Assembly: GCF_001428045.1 (NCBI RefSeq) | Contig: NZ_LMSD01000012.1 | Location: 62,101 to 126,100 of the forward strand | Direction of reading: 5' to 3' | Length of the DNA: 64,000 nt | From: Paenibacillus sp. Soil750 | Lineage (GTDB): Bacteria > Bacillota > Bacilli > Paenibacillales > NBRC-103111 | The notes under the pieces: model-generated | Seen by the model: the letters and a program-made list of their open reading frames with translations, nothing else | Databases searched by the model: none | What the model was told of the DNA's origin: nothing | Position numbers and translations under genes: made by a program | Part shown: positions 61,777 to 64,000 of the stretch, piece by piece | How positions within the stretch are numbered: position 1 is the stretch's first letter | How the letters are laid out: the number at the start of each line of letters is the position of its first letter

Positions 61777-62358
61777 TTATGCTTTACTAGTAACTGTATG
61801 TAGTCGGCGAATTTCTTTCATAATCGCTTCCGTCGCCTGCTCCAGATCCTCTGAACTACCGCCTTCATAAGCGCTCATATCAAGTGGTTTACCGTAAACG
61901 ATCGTCATACGACGGAATAGTGAGTAGGTACCTACGATAGCTACCGGAACAACTGCCGCGCCCGACTTCAATGCAAGACTAGCAGCGCCTTTCTTCCCCA
62001 TTCCACCCGCATTGCTTCTAGATCCTTCAGGAAAAACACCTAGCATATTGCCATCACGCAGCAGCTGTACAGCAAGTCGAATCGACTCTCTGCTTACGCC
62101 TCCGCGTTTAACTGGGAATGCGCCTACTTTAGATATGATAGACCCAAGTACTGGTATATCAAACAGCTCCGCCTTGGCCATGAAATGCACCTTGCGGCGC
62201 AGTGGTGAACCTAAGAATGGTGGGTCTAAGAAGCTAGTATGATTACCACACAAAACAACTGCCCCTTGCGTTGGAACATTTTCCATGCCGATAGCACGCA
62301 TTCGGAAAAAAACGGTGAAAATAAATCGAAATAAGGCTCTTCCGATGCGATATAGCAT
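61777..62358 (-). CDS. plsC: 1-acyl-sn-glycerol-3-phosphate acyltransferase
   Basis: PlsC acylates lysophosphatidic acid to phosphatidic acid, after PlsY. The 193-residue protein has an N-terminal membrane anchor and the catalytic HxxxxD in CGNHTSFLDPP (about residues 37-47), plus FPEGSRSNAGG and the acyl-binding residues. The ATG at 62358 has GGAGGTG upstream; it starts three bases before the cmk stop codon ends. Confidence 0.94.
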   Translation of the reverse strand: MLYRIGRALFRFIFTVFFRMRAIGMENVPTQGAVVLCGNHTSFLDPPFLGSPLRRKVHFMAKAELFDIPVLGSIISKVGAFPVKRGGVSRESIRLAVQLLRDGNMLGVFPEGSRSNAGGMGKKGAASLALKSGAAVVPVAIVGTYSLFRRMTIVYGKPLDMSAYEGGSSEDLEQATEAIMKEIRRLHTVTSKA

Positions 62359-62360
62359 CT

Positions 62361-63044
62361 TTATTTGCCACCTCCGACTTTGTCCTTGCAAAGTCCAAGA
62401 ATTTCTTCCACTACTTCTTCAATCGTCATTGATGTACTGTCCATCAACACGGCATCATGCGCCCTACGCAGTGGTGAAATTTCCCTCGCCTCATCGAATT
62501 GATCGCGACGTGCGATATCCTGCTCCAATTCGGAAAGAGTCAGTGTATTCGTACCACTGTTTTCTAATTCCTTGAATCGGCGCTCAGCACGTTCCTTCAC
62601 ACTCGCGGTTAAGAAAACCTTGATCTCTGCATCTGGCATGACATGTGTACCAATGTCACGGCCGTCCATGACTACGCCTTTGGAAACAGTCATTTGCTGC
62701 TGTAGCGCAACTAACAAATGACGTACAGCGCCATAGCTGGCAATTTGTGAAACATGTGTCGTTACATCCGTTGAACGAATCGCTTTCGTCACATCAACAC
62801 CATCTACGATGACCTGTTGCCCTTCATCTCCAGGGATGAGCTCAATCTGCATTCGATTGGCTAACGCAGCCACTTCTGTTTCTTGCTCAGGTAGCAGCCC
62901 TTCTTGCTGTACTTTCCACGTTACTGCTCGATACATGGCTCCTGTATCCACGTAAATGAAACCAAGTGCACCGGCAACTAGCCGTGCTATGGTGCTTTTA
63001 CCGGCTCCAGCAGGACCATCTATGGCAATATTGAACTTATCCAA
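62361..63044 (-). CDS. cmk: Cytidylate kinase
   Basis: Cmk phosphorylates CMP and dCMP with ATP. The 227-residue protein has the Walker A IAIDGPAGAGKSTIARLV (about residues 5-22), DTGAMYRAVTW and VVMDGRDIGTHVMPD with a C-terminal SLRRAHDAVLMDSTSMTIEE. It is followed directly by plsC, as in many Bacilli. Confidence 0.96.
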   Translation of the reverse strand: MDKFNIAIDGPAGAGKSTIARLVAGALGFIYVDTGAMYRAVTWKVQQEGLLPEQETEVAALANRMQIELIPGDEGQQVIVDGVDVTKAIRSTDVTTHVSQIASYGAVRHLLVALQQQMTVSKGVVMDGRDIGTHVMPDAEIKVFLTASVKERAERRFKELENSGTNTLTLSELEQDIARRDQFDEAREISPLRRAHDAVLMDSTSMTIEEVVEEILGLCKDKVGGGK

Positions 63045-63091
63045 GCTGCTGTTCCTCCTAACAATACTTCACAGTACCTTACGAACAAAAA

Positions 63092-63109
63092 AGCAGGCAC
63101 TTGCCTGCT
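63092..63109 (-). terminator. Terminator after the ypfB-like gene
   Basis: On the minus strand AGCAGGC pairs with GCCTGCT around AAGT, followed by TTTTTTG. Confidence 0.9.
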
Positions 63110-63183
63110 AATTACTAGAAATTATACCACACAACATGGTCATATGCAAAACTTGGGTTCTATCCTACCTTGATTTCATGCGC

Positions 63184-63408
63184 TTATGAGCGTTCTCTTA
63201 AGGGATGTTCCGGTACGATATATGGTTGCCCTTCGAGTGGCTCGACACGTGTGAAATGCTTGCGAATATACGCATTTTGAAGTAATGCTTGTACACAAAC
63301 TAGTAATATAATAACGAAAATTACAGCTCTAATAATGATCTTCTCTACTTTCGCAGAAAAGCGCAAAAATAACTGTTCATATGGTTCTGTCTCTGGTTCC
63401 TTGGACAT
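63184..63408 (-). CDS. ypfB: Small membrane protein of the YpfB (DUF5359) type
   Basis: A 74-residue protein with a charged start (MSKEPETEPYEQ) and one hydrophobic helix at about residues 26-47, ending in a polar tail. This is the YpfB/DUF5359 layout, and the gene lies between cmk and the PilZ gene as in B. subtilis. Function unknown. Confidence 0.75.
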   Translation of the reverse strand: MSKEPETEPYEQLFLRFSAKVEKIIIRAVIFVIILLVCVQALLQNAYIRKHFTRVEPLEGQPYIVPEHPLRERS

Positions 63409-63474
63409 GAGATCACACTCCCGCTAGCATCCGATATGCATAGCAGTATACCCTTAGCGTTTATGTCTCAATCC

Positions 63475-64000
63475 CTAGCGTTTGCGAAAATCCATTTGTC
63501 TCTCAAAGCAAAAACGAATCAGTTTCTGCCGCTCTCTATCCGCGATCTCTGCGAATCGAATCATGACTAATTGCTTACCCGTCTCCGTACCTTTCACGCG
63601 TACAACTTCACCTGTAAACGGAATATGCTCGATCGTGCCATTTTTGAATGGCGCAAGTACCCAACAAGATATGATTGCATTTAAGCCTATCGGAATATGA
63701 CCATCACAAATAAATGAAATACCTCCACCGCCAACATCATCCGTCAATCCAATAAATTGGATCTGGTCGTTCAGCTTCACGGCGATTTCTAATTCTGCTA
63801 AAACTCGAAGGAAATTCCTGCGTTGTATTTGCGTAATCGCACTTAACTCTGGGAGTCTTAGTTCGATCAAGCGAATAACATCCTCCGTAAAAGCTACAAC
63901 TTCTGTTGTGAAATAATGCTTCACACCGCCTTGACCTAGGAAATGAGCACTAATCTCATCACCTTGATAAAGTTTTTTCAATCGTCCTGTCTTTTCGTTC
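63475..64000 (-). CDS. ypfA: Partial flagellar brake/YcgR-like PilZ protein (YpfA)
   Basis: Only the C-terminal 175 residues are in the window; the gene continues past the right edge, so the apparent TTG start is not the real one. The upstream sequence in frame reads NEKTGRLKKLYQGDEI, typical of the YcgR N-terminal domain. A PilZ domain follows with RRNFLRVLAELEI (about 54-66) and the DDVGGGGISF motif, whose R-x3-R and D-x-S/G-x-x-G type residues bind cyclic di-GMP. YpfA slows flagellar rotation in B. subtilis. Confidence 0.85.
   Translation of the reverse strand, partial: NEKTGRLKKLYQGDEISAHFLGQGGVKHYFTTEVVAFTEDVIRLIELRLPELSAITQIQRRNFLRVLAELEIAVKLNDQIQFIGLTDDVGGGGISFICDGHIPIGLNAIISCWVLAPFKNGTIEHIPFTGEVVRVKGTETGKQLVMIRFAEIADRERQKLIRFCFERQMDFRKR

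Noticed and set aside
1..64000. CRISPR arrays, insertion sequences, prophage or defence islands
   Set aside because: No transposase, integrase, spacer-repeat array or phage structural gene was seen; the gene order is largely ancestral.

Overview
The window looks like a chromosomal stretch of an endospore-forming Bacilli of the Paenibacillaceae type (Paenibacillus or a close relative). The gene order closely follows the Bacillus subtilis ypmB-to-ypfA region: dinG, panDCB, birA, cca, bshA/bshB1, mgsA, dapB, ypjD, ypjC/B/A, qcrCBA, ypiF/ypiB, tyrA, hisC, trpABFCDE, aroH, aroB, aroC, cheR, ndk, hepT, menG, hepS, mtrB, hbs, spoIVA, yphF, yphE, gpsA, plsY, der, yphA, fni, ypfD (S1), plsC, cmk, ypfB, ypfA. 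The differences point to Paenibacillaceae: futalosine-type menaquinone genes sit inside the hep cluster, several small family-specific proteins are present, and there is a structured intergenic repeat. No prophage, insertion sequence, CRISPR array or defence system was seen. Nearly all genes lie on the minus strand; only the phosphate pair (2.4-4.1 kb) and ypjC (17.9-18.8 kb) are on the plus strand.

Region by region. 0-4 kb: a partial membrane protein, a YpmB-like protein, an MTA/SAH-type deaminase, then a PhoU-like/Pit phosphate pair. 4-12 kb: rex, dinG, a TPR protein, the pantothenate operon panB-panC-panD and birA. panB is preceded by a structured leader of about 280 nt with its own promoter and an intrinsic terminator, which fits a pan-type regulatory RNA. 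12-18 kb: cca, bacillithiol genes bshA and bshB1, mgsA, dapB, a TPR protein and a MazG-like pyrophosphohydrolase, apparently one operon. 18-25 kb: ypjC/B/A, the menaquinol:cytochrome c reductase operon qcrABC with a clear sigma-A promoter, then ypiF and an IDEAL-domain protein. 25-28.5 kb: a phosphatase, an ECF sigma/anti-sigma pair and a polysaccharide deacetylase occupy the place where B. subtilis has aroE. 28.5-40 kb: the aromatic supraoperon aroC-aroB-aroH-trpEDCFBA-hisC-tyrA. 40-48 kb: cheR, ndk, the isoprenoid quinone cluster (hepS, menG, a UbiA-family prenyltransferase, ubiX, mqnA, hepT) and mtrB (TRAP). 48-64 kb: a PAP2 phosphatase, tRNA-Pro(GGG), hbs, spoIVA, a lipoprotein, two small ferredoxins around a nucleotidyltransferase, spoVIF, gpsA, plsY, der, a YIEGIA/capping-subunit pair, yphA, fni, an S1 protein, plsC, cmk, a ypfB-like gene and a partial PilZ/YcgR-like gene.

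The best regulatory story is tryptophan control. The trpE leader holds 13 consecutive (G/U)AG triplets, each separated by exactly two nucleotides, followed by a perfect intrinsic terminator. The gene for the protein expected to bind it, TRAP (mtrB), lies about 10 kb away in the same window. The second is the panB leader, where any transcript reaching panB must pass a strong terminator. Start codons were re-chosen from ribosome binding sites in many genes (for example TTG for spoIVA, giving the 492-residue family length, and GTG for rex). Four short genes (54 to 62 codons) were added: an HTH-like 54-residue protein, a YphE-like protein, the YIEGIA capping subunit and the IDEAL-domain protein.
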